64,000 nt of DNA from Orenia metallireducens. GTDB taxonomy: Bacteria > Bacillota > Halanaerobiia > Halobacteroidales > Halobacteroidaceae. Where the stretch lies: assembly GCF_001693735.1 (NCBI RefSeq), contig NZ_LWDV01000009.1, positions 218,825 through 282,824 of the forward strand, written 5' to 3'. Below the pieces are notes generated by a model that searched no databases, was not told the origin of the DNA, and saw only the letters and a list, made by a program, of their open reading frames with translations. Positions 55,591 through 64,000 of the stretch are shown piece by piece. The position numbers and the translations under genes are program-made. Each line of letters begins with the position of its first letter. The first letter of the stretch is position 1.

Positions 55591-55824
55591 ATGGCTAATG
55601 AAGTAGAGCACTTTTTAAAGTATGGGGGAGTGAAGTTTAGGTATAATGCTCCAGAAAGAGAAGTATGGAAATTTGTAAATAGTTTACCTCCTGAAAAACG
55701 TGAAAGTATAGCGGAGGTCAGTCAAATTCTAGCTGAAAAAGGTTATATAGACTTAAAACCTGATTTTAGTACTATTGATAGAGAATTGTTGGATGCACAA
55801 TTAGAAGAGAATAGAAGAATTTAA
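55591..55824 (+). CDS. Hypothetical protein, 77 aa
   Basis: Not recognised. Soluble, charged, helical (EVWKFVNSLPPEKRESIAEV, ILAEKGYIDL). GAGGGGGG before ATG 55591 and a strong terminator directly after it support a single-gene transcript. Confidence 0.68.
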   Translation: MANEVEHFLKYGGVKFRYNAPEREVWKFVNSLPPEKRESIAEVSQILAEKGYIDLKPDFSTIDRELLDAQLEENRRI

Positions 55825-55826
55825 TG

Positions 55827-55862
55827 AAAAATAAGCCTCTTTATTAAAGAGGCTTATTTTAT
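55827..55862. terminator. Intrinsic terminator
   Basis: AAAATAAGCCTCTTT and its complement AAAGAGGCTTATTTT around a short loop. Symmetric, so it may act on both strands. Confidence 0.92.
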
Positions 55863-55902
55863 TTAAGTATTAGATTTTAATTTAAAACTAAATAATTTAT
55901 TT

Positions 55903-56016
55903 TTAATCACTATCAACTTCCAGCTGATTAAATAATTCACTTAGGTACTCTTGTATTGTTATTTTTTGTTCGATAAATTGTTTAATAAGATTATTATCTT
56001 TGATACTATTTTCCAT
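55903..56016 (-). CDS. Possible 37-aa protein
   Basis: Frame from ATG 56016: MENSIKDNNLIKQFIEQKIT then IQEYLSELFNQLEVDSD. Acidic, helical and soluble. A GAGGAG motif lies 12 bases upstream, a little far, and an overlapping ATG closer to it opens only a four-codon frame. Plausible small gene, function unknown. Confidence 0.4.
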   Translation of the reverse strand: MENSIKDNNLIKQFIEQKITIQEYLSELFNQLEVDSD

Positions 56017-56804
56017 TATTCATATCAGCTCCTCAATTAAAGTGATTATTATTTATTATAAATCATTTTCTTTGATAAAATACTAGTAATGCTTACCTAT
56101 ATTAAAAATAAATTTGAATAATTGAGTTAATATTGAATAAGATTAATTAATAAGGAAATTATATAAATAAAGAAGTAAAGTGATTAATTTGGAATATCAG
56201 AAAGAAGGTTTATAACAATTTATTTAACACCATTAAAAGATTATGAATATAATAAAGATTTGAAAAGGAGGGTTTGGTGATATTTAATGGTGAATTTTTA
56301 ATCTATGGTGTTAAAAATTCAAAAGTTTTATAATTAAGAAGAATTGCATAGTAGATTGCCAACTATTTAAAAGGTAGTTACTAAGTTTTGAATTTATATA
56401 ATCTTTTATAAGTATGTTGTTAAGAATTTAATAGAATGAAAATAGTTAAATTTTAAATTAAAAATGAATATTTGAGTAATTTTATTAAATTTAGAAATTT
56501 AAAAGATTTTATAACTGGAACTTAGAACTGGTAATAGAGATAATTTTTCATTAGGTTATACTTGGTGGGACTAATTGAGATATCAAACTTATACTAATTT
56601 ATAAAGATTAAATTTGAGAGATTATTAAATTAAGTTGCTTAAGAAAGATTAAAGGGAAATCGAAATTTATTTTTAGTTCTATCAAAAAAATAAATTACAC
56701 TTTGATTAGCTTTGTTCAAATTTAATAAATATATCTACTTTAGCATAAAATTGAAATAAAAGTAATATACTATTTACGAGAAACCACTAGGAGGTGTAAC
56801 AATA
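56017..56804. other. Long AT-rich gene-free stretch before spoVT
   Basis: 788 bases. The only coding hint is AAAAGGAGGGTTT before GTG 56277, which opens an 18-codon frame (MIFNGEFLIYGVKNSKVL) to TAA 56333; it could be a remnant. ACACCAT and ATGGTGT arms around it (56228 and 56308) can pair. The spoVT promoter must lie in the right-hand end; in Bacillus it is sigma-G dependent, but I could not pick it out. Confidence 0.45.
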
Positions 56805-57344
56805 ATGAGAGCAACAGGAATAGTCCGTAAAATTGATAATTTAGGTAGAGTTGTAATACCAAAAGAGATTAGAACTGAGATGAAGATTGATAATGGTAAT
56901 ACACTAGAAATTTATGTTGATCAAAATGATACTGTAATTTTGAAAAAATACAGTCCAGTAAGGGAGTTAAGTAATTTAGAAGGTTATATAGATACACTGC
57001 TAGAAACAACAGGGTGTAATGTAATGATATCTGATACAGATAAGATTATAGATACTTCATCAGACTTACAAGAATATAATGAACGTTTAGTAGGTAATAA
57101 AGTAAAAGAAGCAATGAGATCACGTAAGACGATAAACTTAGATAATGCTCAAGATCAAGATCTTTGTGCTAATTTTAGAAGTAAAGAAGATAAACTAGGT
57201 TCAGTACTTATTTCACCAATTATTAAACAAGGTGATATTTTAGGTGCTGTTATCTTATCATCGCAAGATAAAAAATTAGGTGACTTTGAAGCTAAAGCTA
57301 GTGAAGTAACAGCCAAAGTAATTAGTAAAAAATTAGGATTATAA
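56805..57344 (+). CDS. spoVT: Stage V sporulation protein T
   Basis: A 179-aa regulator of forespore gene expression. N-terminal AbrB-type swapped-hairpin DNA-binding domain (residues 1-50: GIVRKIDNLGRVVIPKEIRTE over its R-x-D-x-LGRVVIP core). The rest is a GAF-like domain (about 55-178) with GCNVMISDTDKIID and LGSVLISPIIKQGDILGAVI. AGGAGGTG precedes the ATG. Its presence confirms a sporulating lineage. Confidence 0.95.
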   Translation: MRATGIVRKIDNLGRVVIPKEIRTEMKIDNGNTLEIYVDQNDTVILKKYSPVRELSNLEGYIDTLLETTGCNVMISDTDKIIDTSSDLQEYNERLVGNKVKEAMRSRKTINLDNAQDQDLCANFRSKEDKLGSVLISPIIKQGDILGAVILSSQDKKLGDFEAKASEVTAKVISKKLGL

Positions 57345-57379
57345 TTATAAGTAAGCGCATTATGCGCTTACTTATAATT
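57343..57379. terminator. Probable terminator after spoVT
   Basis: A 17-base perfect stem (57343-57359 with 57363-57379) around loop TTA; begins within the spoVT stop codon. There is no T-run after it, so strength is uncertain. Confidence 0.7.
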
Positions 57380-57455
57380 GATTAATAAGGTCAACCTAGA
57401 ATTAAATTTAAATACGAAGGTTAAAGATCAAGCTATAAATAATTTAAAAATTTTA

Positions 57456-57484
57456 TTGACAAAGCAGAGTAAAGAATGTATAAT
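57456..57484 (+). promoter_or_regulatory. Perfect consensus sigma-A promoter for the ptsG operon
   Basis: TTGACA (57456-57461), 17 bases, TATAAT (57479-57484). It lies just before the RAT/terminator and 463 bases before ptsG. Confidence 0.88.
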
Positions 57485-57509
57485 TTGATTAAAGTCAAAT
57501 ATTTTTAAA

Positions 57510-57545
57510 ACTGGCGTGTAACTGATATAAGCAGGCATTAGCTGG
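57510..57545 (+). promoter_or_regulatory. RAT: target of a GlcT-type antiterminator
   Basis: GGCGTGTAACTGATATAAGC followed by AGGCATTAGC matches the conserved ribonucleic antiterminator pattern (TGTxACTGATxxxxxCAGGCA) known from ptsG and sacPA leaders. Its 3' end overlaps the left arm of the terminator at 57540, as required for mutually exclusive folding. Confidence 0.82.
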
Positions 57546-57613
57546 GAAGTAATATGAGCTTCTATTAAATTTTAATATGGAGTTTATATTTCTTTCTAGC
57601 TTTTTTCTTTATT
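57540..57613 (+). terminator. Regulated terminator in the ptsG leader
   Basis: Left arm AGCTGGGAAG plus AATATGAGCTTC pairs, using several G-U pairs, with GGAGTTTATATT plus CTTTCTAGCT; TTTTTTCTTT follows. The long stem would stop transcription unless GlcT binds the RAT. Confidence 0.78.
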
Positions 57614-57946
57614 ATATAGTTTTATTATTAGAGAATATATAATATTAATTTTGGGAATTTTTTAATAATAACAAATTACTAATCAAAAAGTCATAAATTA
57701 GGTAGTATATTATTAATTTCCCTTGAAAAAAGCATGGAAGATAAAAAGCTTTAATGTGTTAGCTAACACAAATTATTAGATTTTTTAGTAACAAAATTTT
57801 AACACTTTCACAATTTAATATTGATTAGGTTTAATCTATGAAGGTATAAGAAGATAAGTATCAATAAGGGATCCTTTGTTAGAGCTAATGATTTAATCTA
57901 TGAAAGAGGTTAAATATTTCAAACAACAAGAGGGGGATTCTTAGTA
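57614..57946 (+). other. Remainder of the ptsG leader
   Basis: About 330 bases between terminator and ptsG. Holds a 16-base perfect palindrome TGTGTTAGCTAACACA (57755-57770), a possible operator, and two TTAATCTATGAA copies (57831 and 57893). No ORF. Confidence 0.55.
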
Positions 57947-59392
57947 ATGAAAGCATTCAAACAATTACAAAAGATAGGTAAAGCTTTAATGACTCCAGTT
58001 GCTATTTTACCAGCAGCAGGACTATTATTGGCATTTGGTCAACCACAAGTATTAAACTCACCATTAATGGCAGAAGCTGGTGGAATTATCTTTGCTAACT
58101 TACCATTATTATTTGCAGTAGGTTCTGCTATCGGTCTTGCTGGTGGTGACGGTGTTGCAGCATTAGCATCTATTGTAGCATTCTTAATTATGAACATTAC
58201 TATGGGAATGGTTGCAGGAGTAACTTCAGAGATGATTGGTACTAATCCTGCTTATGCAAATGTACTTGGTATTCCAACACTTCAAACTGGTGTGTTTGGT
58301 GGTATTATTGCTGGTGTAATTGCAGCGATAATGTTTAATAAATTTTATAATATTGAATTACCAGACTTTTTAGGTTTCTTTGCTGGTAAACGTTTCGTAC
58401 CTATTGTTACAGCTGTTACAGCTTTTGTAGTAGGATTACTTATGCCAACTATTTGGAAACCTATCCAAGCAGGTCTATTCCAATTATCACAGTTAGCACT
58501 TGAAACTAATACTAATGTTTCTACATTTATTTTTGGTGTCATTGAAAGAGCATTGATTCCATTTGGATTACATCATATCTTCTATTCACCATTCTGGTTC
58601 GAATTTGGTGAATATGTAACTAAAGCTGGAGAGGTAGTTCGTGGAGATCAAGCTATCTTTATGGCACAGTTAAATGATGGAGTTAAACTTACAGCAGGTA
58701 GATTTATGACTGGTAAATTCCCATTCATGATGTTTGGATTACCAGCAGCAGCACTTGCTATGTATCATGAAGCTAAAACTTCTAAGAAGAAGATTGTTGG
58801 AGGTATCTTATTCTCTGCTGCATTAACATCTTTCTTAACAGGTATTACAGAACCGATTGAATTTTCATTCTTATTTGTTGCACCAGTATTATATGGAATT
58901 CATGTAATGTTCGCTGGATTATCATTTATGTTAATGAATATGTTAAATGTAAAGATAGGTATGACATTCTCTGGTGGACTTATTGATTATCTATTATTTG
59001 GAGTATTACCAAATAGAACACCATGGTATCTAGTAATTGTAGTTGGAGCAGTATTTGCTGTAATCTACTACTTTGGATTCCGTTTTGCTATTAGAAAGTT
59101 CAACTTAGCTACTCCAGGTAGAGAGGAAGATGCTGAAGTTGCTGATACTGTAGAAGAAAGTGATAGAGCTGAGTCTATTCTGGCTGCATTAGGTGGAGCA
59201 GAAAATATTGAAGAAATCGATGCATGTATTACTCGTTTAAGAGTATCAACTGTTGATCCTTCTAAAGTAAATGATGATAAATTAAAGCAATTAGGAGCTT
59301 CTGGTGTAATGAAACCAGGTGGAGGAGCAGTTCAAGCTATCTTCGGTCCAAAATCTGAAACTATTAAAGATGAGATTAAGAAGTTATTATAA
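57947..59392 (+). CDS. ptsG: PTS glucose-type transporter, EIICB
   Basis: A 481-aa sugar permease with phosphotransfer domain. The N-terminal EIIC part (about 1-395) has [17 protein letters not shown], about ten membrane segments and the substrate motif GITEPIEF (near 302-309). The C-terminal EIIB part (about 405-481) has phospho-cysteine C427 in DACITRLR. No EIIA domain, but a separate crr-like gene lies downstream. Glucose specificity is supported by the RAT and GlcT neighbours; N-acetylglucosamine or maltose relatives cannot be fully excluded. AGAGGGGGA precedes ATG 57947. Confidence 0.9.
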   Translation: MKAFKQLQKIGKALMTPVAILPAAGLLLAFGQPQVLNSPLMAEAGGIIFANLPLLFAVGSAIGLAGGDGVAALASIVAFLIMNITMGMVAGVTSEMIGTNPAYANVLGIPTLQTGVFGGIIAGVIAAIMFNKFYNIELPDFLGFFAGKRFVPIVTAVTAFVVGLLMPTIWKPIQAGLFQLSQLALETNTNVSTFIFGVIERALIPFGLHHIFYSPFWFEFGEYVTKAGEVVRGDQAIFMAQLNDGVKLTAGRFMTGKFPFMMFGLPAAALAMYHEAKTSKKKIVGGILFSAALTSFLTGITEPIEFSFLFVAPVLYGIHVMFAGLSFMLMNMLNVKIGMTFSGGLIDYLLFGVLPNRTPWYLVIVVGAVFAVIYYFGFRFAIRKFNLATPGREEDAEVADTVEESDRAESILAALGGAENIEEIDACITRLRVSTVDPSKVNDDKLKQLGASGVMKPGGGAVQAIFGPKSETIKDEIKKLL

Positions 59393-59441
59393 GATTTCAC
59401 CTTAAAACTCTATTGTTAATAAATATGAATACCTGATTAGA

Positions 59442-59470
59442 GAAGTTATTGGTCAATGACCAATAACTTC
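59442..59470. terminator. Terminator after ptsG
   Basis: A 14-base stem with a single central base (GAAGTTATTGGTCA and complement), then TTATTATTTTT. It separates ptsG from glcT. Confidence 0.82.
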
Positions 59471-59718
59471 TTATTATTTTTAGATTGTGGTTGGTTATAA
59501 AGGAAAGTTAAAGTATTGATAATTTTGGGGTAGAATTTAGTAGTATTAACTAAAGGAATTTTAAAAATGAATTGTATAATTAATTTATTTATAAAATAAA
59601 TTATATAGTGAATAATAAAGGTATAGTAAGTTATATATAGAAATTAATTTATGTACATAAATTAATACAGATTAATTATCCTAAGGAAGTTCTTCTTGTA
59701 AATAGGAGGAAAATTAAA
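59471..59718. other. Intergenic region before glcT
   Basis: AT-rich. A promoter for glcT is expected; no consensus found. No RAT seen here, so glcT itself is probably not antiterminator-controlled. Confidence 0.4.
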
Positions 59719-60603
59719 ATGTCAAATTTAATGGAATCAAGTTCTAGTCAAGATTATCAAATTAAAAAGGTTTTCAATAACAATGTAGTCTTAGTTACTC
59801 AAGAGGATAAGGTAAATAGTAGTTCAAAAGAAGTTATTTTGGTAGGTAAAGGATTGGGGTTTGCTAAAAAAACAGGTGATATAATCAAAAGTGACTCTCT
59901 TAATATAGAGAAAGAGTTTATCCCAGTAAATGATGAGAAGAAAGAACAATATAACCAATTAGTAAAAACCGTTAATGAAGAGATTATAGGGCTAACTACA
60001 GAGATAATAGCAATGGTCAGTGAAGAGTTAAATGAAGAGTTAGATAAGCATATCCACATAGCTTTGACCGATCATATAGCTTTTACCTTAAAGAGGATCA
60101 AAGAAGGAATGGAGATTAGAAATCCATTCTTGCCAGAAACCAAGACTCTATATAATGAAGAGTATAGATTGGCTCAAAAGGCTGTTAAGATGATTGAAGA
60201 ACGTTCTGGTATTCCTATCCCAGAAGGAGAAGTTGGTTTTATTACCCTCCATATCCATGCTGCTAGAACTAAACAAGGTGTCTCTAGGGCTGTAAAATAT
60301 ACCTCTTTGATTAGAGAGATGATAGATTTTATAGAGGATAGATTAGAAATTGCTATCTCTCATGAAAGTCTAAATTATGCAAGATTAGTTACTCATCTAA
60401 GATTTGCATTAGAGAGGATAGAGACCAATAAGATCAATCAGAATCCTTTATTGGACAAAATTAAAGAAGATTTAAAGCAATCCTATCAAATTGCTGAAGA
60501 ATTATCTAATTTGATTCATAAAAGGTTAGATGTAGTGGTGCCAGAGGATGAAAAGGGTTATTTGGCTATGCATTTAGAGAGGTTAAAGAAGAATTTGAAT
60601 TAA
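59719..60603 (+). CDS. glcT: BglG-family transcriptional antiterminator, GlcT-like
   Basis: A 294-aa RNA-binding regulator: CAT RNA-binding domain (about 12-70: IKKVFNNNVVLV, GLGFAKKTGD), PRD1 (about 80-185) and PRD2 (about 190-294) with conserved histidines (DHIAF, HIHAA, THLRF, MHLE) phosphorylated by the PTS. It should bind the RAT at 57510 when sugar is present and prevent termination before ptsG. AGGAGG precedes ATG 59719. Confidence 0.92.
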   Translation: MSNLMESSSSQDYQIKKVFNNNVVLVTQEDKVNSSSKEVILVGKGLGFAKKTGDIIKSDSLNIEKEFIPVNDEKKEQYNQLVKTVNEEIIGLTTEIIAMVSEELNEELDKHIHIALTDHIAFTLKRIKEGMEIRNPFLPETKTLYNEEYRLAQKAVKMIEERSGIPIPEGEVGFITLHIHAARTKQGVSRAVKYTSLIREMIDFIEDRLEIAISHESLNYARLVTHLRFALERIETNKINQNPLLDKIKEDLKQSYQIAEELSNLIHKRLDVVVPEDEKGYLAMHLERLKKNLN

Positions 60604-60710
60604 AAAGTGGCTGATAGTTATTAGATAGTTTTAAATTATTTCAGATGCAGTCTAAAAATATTAAAAAACTAAAATAATTTTATAAGAATACTGGAAAAGG
60701 AGTGTTATTT

Positions 60711-61196
60711 ATGTTAGGATTATTTAAGAAGAATAAATCTATTGAGTTATTTGCACCATTAACTGGAAAGGTATTAGATATATCTGAGGTACCAGATGAG
60801 GTGTTTTCACAAAAAATGGTTGGTGATGGTTTAGCAATTGAACCTACTGAAGGGGTTTTAGTATCTCCAGTAGAAGGAACTATTAAGCAAATTTTCCCTA
60901 CAATGCATGCTGTAGGTATTGAAGCTAAATCTGGTGCTGAAATTTTAATGCATATTGGGATTAATACTGTTGAATTAAAGGGAGAAGGTTTTAAGAAATT
61001 TGTTGAAACAGGAAATAAGATAAAACCTGGTGATAAATTGATTGAATTTGACTTAGACTATATTAAGGAGAATGCCACTTCTATCATTACACCAGTTTTA
61101 ATTACTAATATGGATGCTGTAAAGGAATTATCAGTTATAGCTGATGGTCAAGTAACAGCAGGATCTGATAAAGTATTAAAGGTAGAAATGAAGTAG
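60711..61196 (+). CDS. crr: PTS glucose-type EIIA (Crr-like)
   Basis: 161 aa. PLTGKVLDISEVPDEVFSQKMVGDG start over the family N-terminal block; H66 in TMHAVGIEAKSG and the phosphorylated H81 in ILMHIGINTVEL. Accepts phosphate from HPr and passes it to C427 of PtsG. ATG 60711 is used; GTG 60702 lies in the AAAAGGAGTG ribosome binding site. Confidence 0.94.
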   Translation: MLGLFKKNKSIELFAPLTGKVLDISEVPDEVFSQKMVGDGLAIEPTEGVLVSPVEGTIKQIFPTMHAVGIEAKSGAEILMHIGINTVELKGEGFKKFVETGNKIKPGDKLIEFDLDYIKENATSIITPVLITNMDAVKELSVIADGQVTAGSDKVLKVEMK

Positions 61197-61257
61197 TATT
61201 TGATAAAATTTTAATCCTTTGTTATTAACTAATTATTATATAATAGGAGGAATAATC

Positions 61258-61521
61258 ATGGTAGAGAAGAAAGTAGTAATTAAAAATGATACAGGTATTC
61301 ATGCTAGACCTGCGTCATTGATTGTACAAAAGGCAAATGAATTTACATCTGATATTACTTTAGGTAAAGATGGTCAAGATGTAAATGCTAAAAGTATTAT
61401 GGGGATTATGAGTTTAGGGGTTAGCAAAAGTACAGAAGTTACTATTAAAGCTGAAGGAGCTGATGCAGCAGCAGCTGTTGATGCGCTTGTAGATTTAATT
61501 GAAAGTGGTTTTGGAGAGTAA
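61258..61521 (+). CDS. ptsH: Phosphocarrier protein HPr
   Basis: 87 aa. H15 in GIHARPAS takes phosphate from enzyme I; S46 in KSIMGIMSLG is the HPr-kinase site used in catabolite repression. ATG 61258 follows AGGAGG; the longer frame from 61219 has no ribosome binding site. ptsI, its usual downstream partner, is absent: a strong terminator follows. Confidence 0.96.
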   Translation: MVEKKVVIKNDTGIHARPASLIVQKANEFTSDITLGKDGQDVNAKSIMGIMSLGVSKSTEVTIKAEGADAAAAVDALVDLIESGFGE

Positions 61522-61527
61522 GAGTAC

Positions 61528-61583
61528 TTATAAATTAAAAAAGTCTACCTTCTATATAGAAGGTAGACTTTTTTAATTTATAA
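61528..61583. terminator. 56-bp perfect palindrome, bidirectional terminator
   Basis: Two 28-base arms are exact complements. Each strand reads a GC-containing stem and then TTTTTT. Lies between ptsH and the converging pseudouridine synthase gene. Confidence 0.93.
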
Positions 61584-61699
61584 GGTCACAATATTATCCC
61601 CAAATATTATAAAAAAGTATAGGTTTTTAATAACTTCATCTCTGTCTCTTTATAAACAAGGTAGATTACATAGGTAAACTAACTAAGAAGTTATTATCT

Positions 61700-62626
61700 T
61701 TACTCTATCTCTTTTAGTAATTTTATATCATCACTTAACTCTGCTTTTAGTTTAATTTCTTTATGGGTAAAGGGTAAGCAAAACTTCAATTGATAAGAGT
61801 GTAATGCCTGCCTTGAGATTAAGCTATTACTCCCCCCATATAAGTCATCACCGATAAGAGGGTGACCGATATAACTCATATGAACTCTAATCTGGTGGGT
61901 ACGACCAGTCGCTAACTTTAAGCGAACTAAAGTTCTATCACTATATCTCTTTATAACTTGATAATGGGTAGTCGCATTTTTACCATGAGTAAAGTCAACT
62001 TTTCTCTGGATAATACTATCATTAATTCGAGCAATAGGTGCTGAAATATTTTCAAAGTCATGGGGGATGATACCATGAACAAAGGCTAGATACTCTCGAT
62101 GAATCTTCTGTTCTTGAAACTGTTTAGTTAGATAGTTATGAGCATAGATATTTTTAGCAATCAAGATTAGCCCAGAGGTATTTCTATCAAGTCTGTGAAT
62201 AGGGCGGAAGGTATTATAATTACCTTCTCTTCTTAAGTGATGAAGTACAGCATTTCCTAAAGTCTGTGTATTCTCATTGTGGGAAGGATGGACTAACATT
62301 CCTGCAGCTTTATTAACAACAAGCAGGTGTTGATCTTCATAGATAATGTTAAGAGGAATAGCTTCAGGTAAAAAATTTGTTTCTTCCATGAAATTAAAGT
62401 TAAATTCTATCAAATCATCAGCTTGAACTATAGTAGAATGGTAGTTAAGGTACTTACCATTTACTCTGATTCGATAATCTTTGCGAAGTTTCTTAATTGC
62501 ATCTTTAGATAGTTTTAATTTTTTTGTCAATAGTTTATATAAAGTCAAGCCCTCATCATCAATTTTAGCTCTATAAGGAATAATATCTGAAATATTAGTA
62601 AAATGGTCTACTTTAGCTTTTAGCAT
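61700..62626 (-). CDS. RluA-family pseudouridine synthase
   Basis: 308 aa. An S4-like RNA-binding region at about 25-90 (LYKLLTKKLKLSKDAIKKL, RIRVNGK), then the catalytic domain with IIYEDQHLLVVNKAAGMLVHP, the catalytic aspartate in PIHRLDRNTSGL and the late TGRTHQIRVHM. Modifies uridines in rRNA or tRNA; which RNA cannot be told. ATG 62626 with GGAGTG upstream; GTG 62635 is too close to that site. Confidence 0.93.
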   Translation of the reverse strand: MLKAKVDHFTNISDIIPYRAKIDDEGLTLYKLLTKKLKLSKDAIKKLRKDYRIRVNGKYLNYHSTIVQADDLIEFNFNFMEETNFLPEAIPLNIIYEDQHLLVVNKAAGMLVHPSHNENTQTLGNAVLHHLRREGNYNTFRPIHRLDRNTSGLILIAKNIYAHNYLTKQFQEQKIHREYLAFVHGIIPHDFENISAPIARINDSIIQRKVDFTHGKNATTHYQVIKRYSDRTLVRLKLATGRTHQIRVHMSYIGHPLIGDDLYGGSNSLISRQALHSYQLKFCLPFTHKEIKLKAELSDDIKLLKEIE

Positions 62627-63057
62627 TGTAATCACTCCAAGTTCTTTTCTTATAGTGGTAGACAGTTTTTATTTTCGTGTTATTTATATAAGGTGTATCA
62701 ATTTAAGATTATAATTTATGGACATATTATATTTAGTGTTAGTTTAAGTACTGTTGGTTAAGGTCTTCTTATACTTTGACTAACCACTCACACTAAAATT
62801 GTAATATTCATCTAAAGAGATATTTGAATTTAACTTTAAAAGTCTACATATAATTGATTAGTAGTTATAAAATCTGCTAGAATAATTATACCAGAATTAA
62901 TTTTACTAAGAAAGATTGAAATTTTAAAAATTATAGAAGTTAAAAGAGAGTTTTAACTACCCAGTTTCTTAACTAATCTGTTTTATCTTAATTTCTGATT
63001 ATAGGTAATAAATAATCAGAAAAGGGGTAAGATTGATATATAAGAGGGGGAGATATA
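62627..63057. other. Gene-free divergent region
   Basis: 431 AT-rich bases between the pseudouridine synthase and the 62-aa gene. No ORF or clear promoter. CTTTTCTGATTATTT and AATAATCAGAAAAG-type sequence near 62992-63024 forms a weak inverted repeat before the 62-aa gene. Confidence 0.45.
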
Positions 63058-63246
63058 ATGGATCAAGAGATGAAGAAGGATGCTGTAGAGATGTTACTTT
63101 CTACAGCATCTAAAGATTTGGGGATCAGCCCTATAGAGTTTGTACAGTTGGCTCAACAATTTGCTATAGAGTATAAAAATAAGGAAGATAATGTAGAAAT
63201 TTATAGAGAAATCAGTCCAGGGATTTATAGGAAGGTAAAGGCTTAG
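63058..63246 (+). CDS. Hypothetical protein, 62 aa
   Basis: Not recognised. Soluble; a helical first half (DAVEMLLSTASKDLGISPIE) and a short beta-like end (YREISPGIYRKVKA). AGAGGGGGAG precedes ATG 63058. Confidence 0.65.
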   Translation: MDQEMKKDAVEMLLSTASKDLGISPIEFVQLAQQFAIEYKNKEDNVEIYREISPGIYRKVKA

Positions 63247-63276
63247 TGTAGCAATTAAATTATTAGAATAATTTAA

Positions 63277-63305
63277 TTGACAAATTAAGTACTTGAGAAT
63301 AGAAT
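63277..63305 (+). promoter_or_regulatory. Sigma-A-type promoter of a leader RNA
   Basis: TTGACA (63277-63282), 17 bases, TAGAAT (63300-63305). Predicts a transcript starting near 63312, about 500 bases upstream of rsgA. Confidence 0.65.
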
Positions 63306-63357
63306 ATTACTGTAAGTTAAAACTTAAATAGAGGTAATTAATTTTTACTATCAAGGA

Positions 63358-63585
63358 GGTTTATTAGTCTAATTAATTGAATAAGCTCTATATTTACTAA
63401 TTTTAATTTGCTATTAGTTAGAGTAGTTGGTAAATTGTCCAGTACTATGTGATTTACTTTATTCAATTAGATGATAGATTAATATTAGACCGATAAACTC
63501 AGAAACTGCGATAGGTGATATTGGGAGATAAATCTACAATATCGGAAGCTATGGGTTTATTAATCTGTGGCTTTTTTATTTTTTG
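63358..63585 (+). ncRNA. Candidate structured leader RNA ending in a U-tract, upstream of rsgA
   Basis: Nested complementary arms: GTTTAT (63359) with ATAAAC (63493); GTCTAAT (63367) with ATTAGAC (63484); TAATTGAATAA (63374) with TTATTCAATTA (63459). Inside lie two hairpins: CTCTA...ACTAAT with ATTAGT-TAGAG (63386-63423) and GTAAAT with ATTTAC (63430-63457). Downstream, ATAAACTC (63493) can instead pair with GGGTTTAT (63553), enclosing GATATTG/CAATATC, before TTTTTTATTTTTT. The two pairings compete, as in a riboswitch. It matches no class I know. Confidence 0.5.
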
Positions 63586-63808
63586 ACACACAATTAGCTG
63601 ATTAGTACATTTATTATAAATTTATGTTTGGCTGAAGAAGAAATTGAGTAGATAAATAATTTTTACTCTTTTGGTAACTATTGAACTAGTTTAATTTACC
63701 ATTTAATAGTTATAGAAAGATTGGGGGTAATTACAATAAAATTATCTTAAGGGCAAATTAATTTTATCTTAAATTTCTTTGAAGATATATACTAAGGAGG
63801 AAAGAAAG

Positions 63809-64000
63809 TTGGAATTAATAACTTTAGGTTGGAATGATAGTTTTGCACAGGAATTTGAACAAATCAATGCTAATCAAGGGTACAAAGTTGGTAGGATAGC
63901 TGCTAAGTATCAAGATATCTATAAAATATATGCAGAAGATGGGGAGTTTTTAGGGCGATTAGGAGATAGAATGCTCTATAATCATCAGTTACCTGTTGTA
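63809..64000 (+). CDS. rsgA: Ribosome small-subunit-dependent GTPase A, N-terminal part
   Basis: The first 64 codons of a gene that runs off the window. TLGWNDSFAQEFEQ followed by YKVGRIAAKYQDIYKIYAEDG is the N-terminal OB-fold of RsgA, a GTPase that helps mature the 30S ribosomal subunit. The GTPase and zinc domains are beyond the edge. TTG 63809 follows AAGGAGG by eight bases. Confidence 0.85.
   Translation, partial: MELITLGWNDSFAQEFEQINANQGYKVGRIAAKYQDIYKIYAEDGEFLGRLGDRMLYNHQLPVV

Noticed and set aside
57755-57770. CcpA cre site
   Set aside because: The centre of the palindrome is AGCT-type rather than the CG core of cre.

Overview
The window looks like chromosome from a low-GC, spore-forming, diderm (two-membrane) anaerobic Firmicute. 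The mix of genes fits the Halanaerobiales/Halobacteroidaceae (an Orenia-like organism); this is inferred from gene content and was not searched. Sporulation is shown by two alpha/beta-type SASP genes, spmAB, spoVT, and a SleB/CwlJ-type hydrolase. An outer membrane is implied by an ExbB-ExbD-TonB set, a PagP-like beta-barrel protein and an SLH/coiled-coil protein. Almost all genes lie on the + strand and most start with a strong GGAGG-type ribosome binding site. Many ORFs open with a GTG or TTG that lies inside the Shine-Dalgarno sequence, so the starts given here are often shorter than the longest ORF.

Layout. 397-8076: late cobalamin genes (cbiA, a beta-barrel outer-membrane protein, cobO, cobS, candidates for the alpha-ribazole transporter/kinase pair cblT-cblS, pduX, cobD, cobC). 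8188-16030: tetrapyrrole genes hemA, sirC, hemC, a cobA-hemD fusion, hemB, hemL, cbiX, which feed uroporphyrinogen III and sirohydrochlorin into the cobalamin branch. 16253-19089: a small unknown gene, two SASPs, and a decayed Cache-GGDEF-EAL gene. 19144-24649: a cis-prenyltransferase paralogue, ispH fused to S1 domains, spmAB, and a PHP phosphoesterase. 25021-30421: a tight six-gene envelope operon (exbB, exbD, tonB, secreted cohesin-like protein, SLH/coiled-coil membrane protein, SleB-like hydrolase), the most interesting block. 31077-37930: his operon hisZGDBHAF-IE without hisC. 38628-43327: cheW, cheA, cheY, cheB. 44201-48983: a divergent type IIA topoisomerase pair. 49054-56016: many small genes, including rubredoxin, a PadR regulator, a lipoprotein with an altered zinc-peptidase motif, and three tiny membrane proteins. 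56805: spoVT. 57456-61521: a glucose PTS locus with a GlcT-type antiterminator target (ptsG, glcT, crr, ptsH). 61700-64000: an RluA-type pseudouridine synthase, a small unknown gene, a structured leader RNA candidate, and the start of rsgA.

The intergenic DNA is rich in repeats: imperfect hairpins placed between genes of the same operon, a 122-124 bp tandem repeat after the his operon with a related copy inside it, and several scattered families. Many terminators are long perfect palindromes. No tRNA, rRNA, CRISPR array, intact transposase or prophage was seen.
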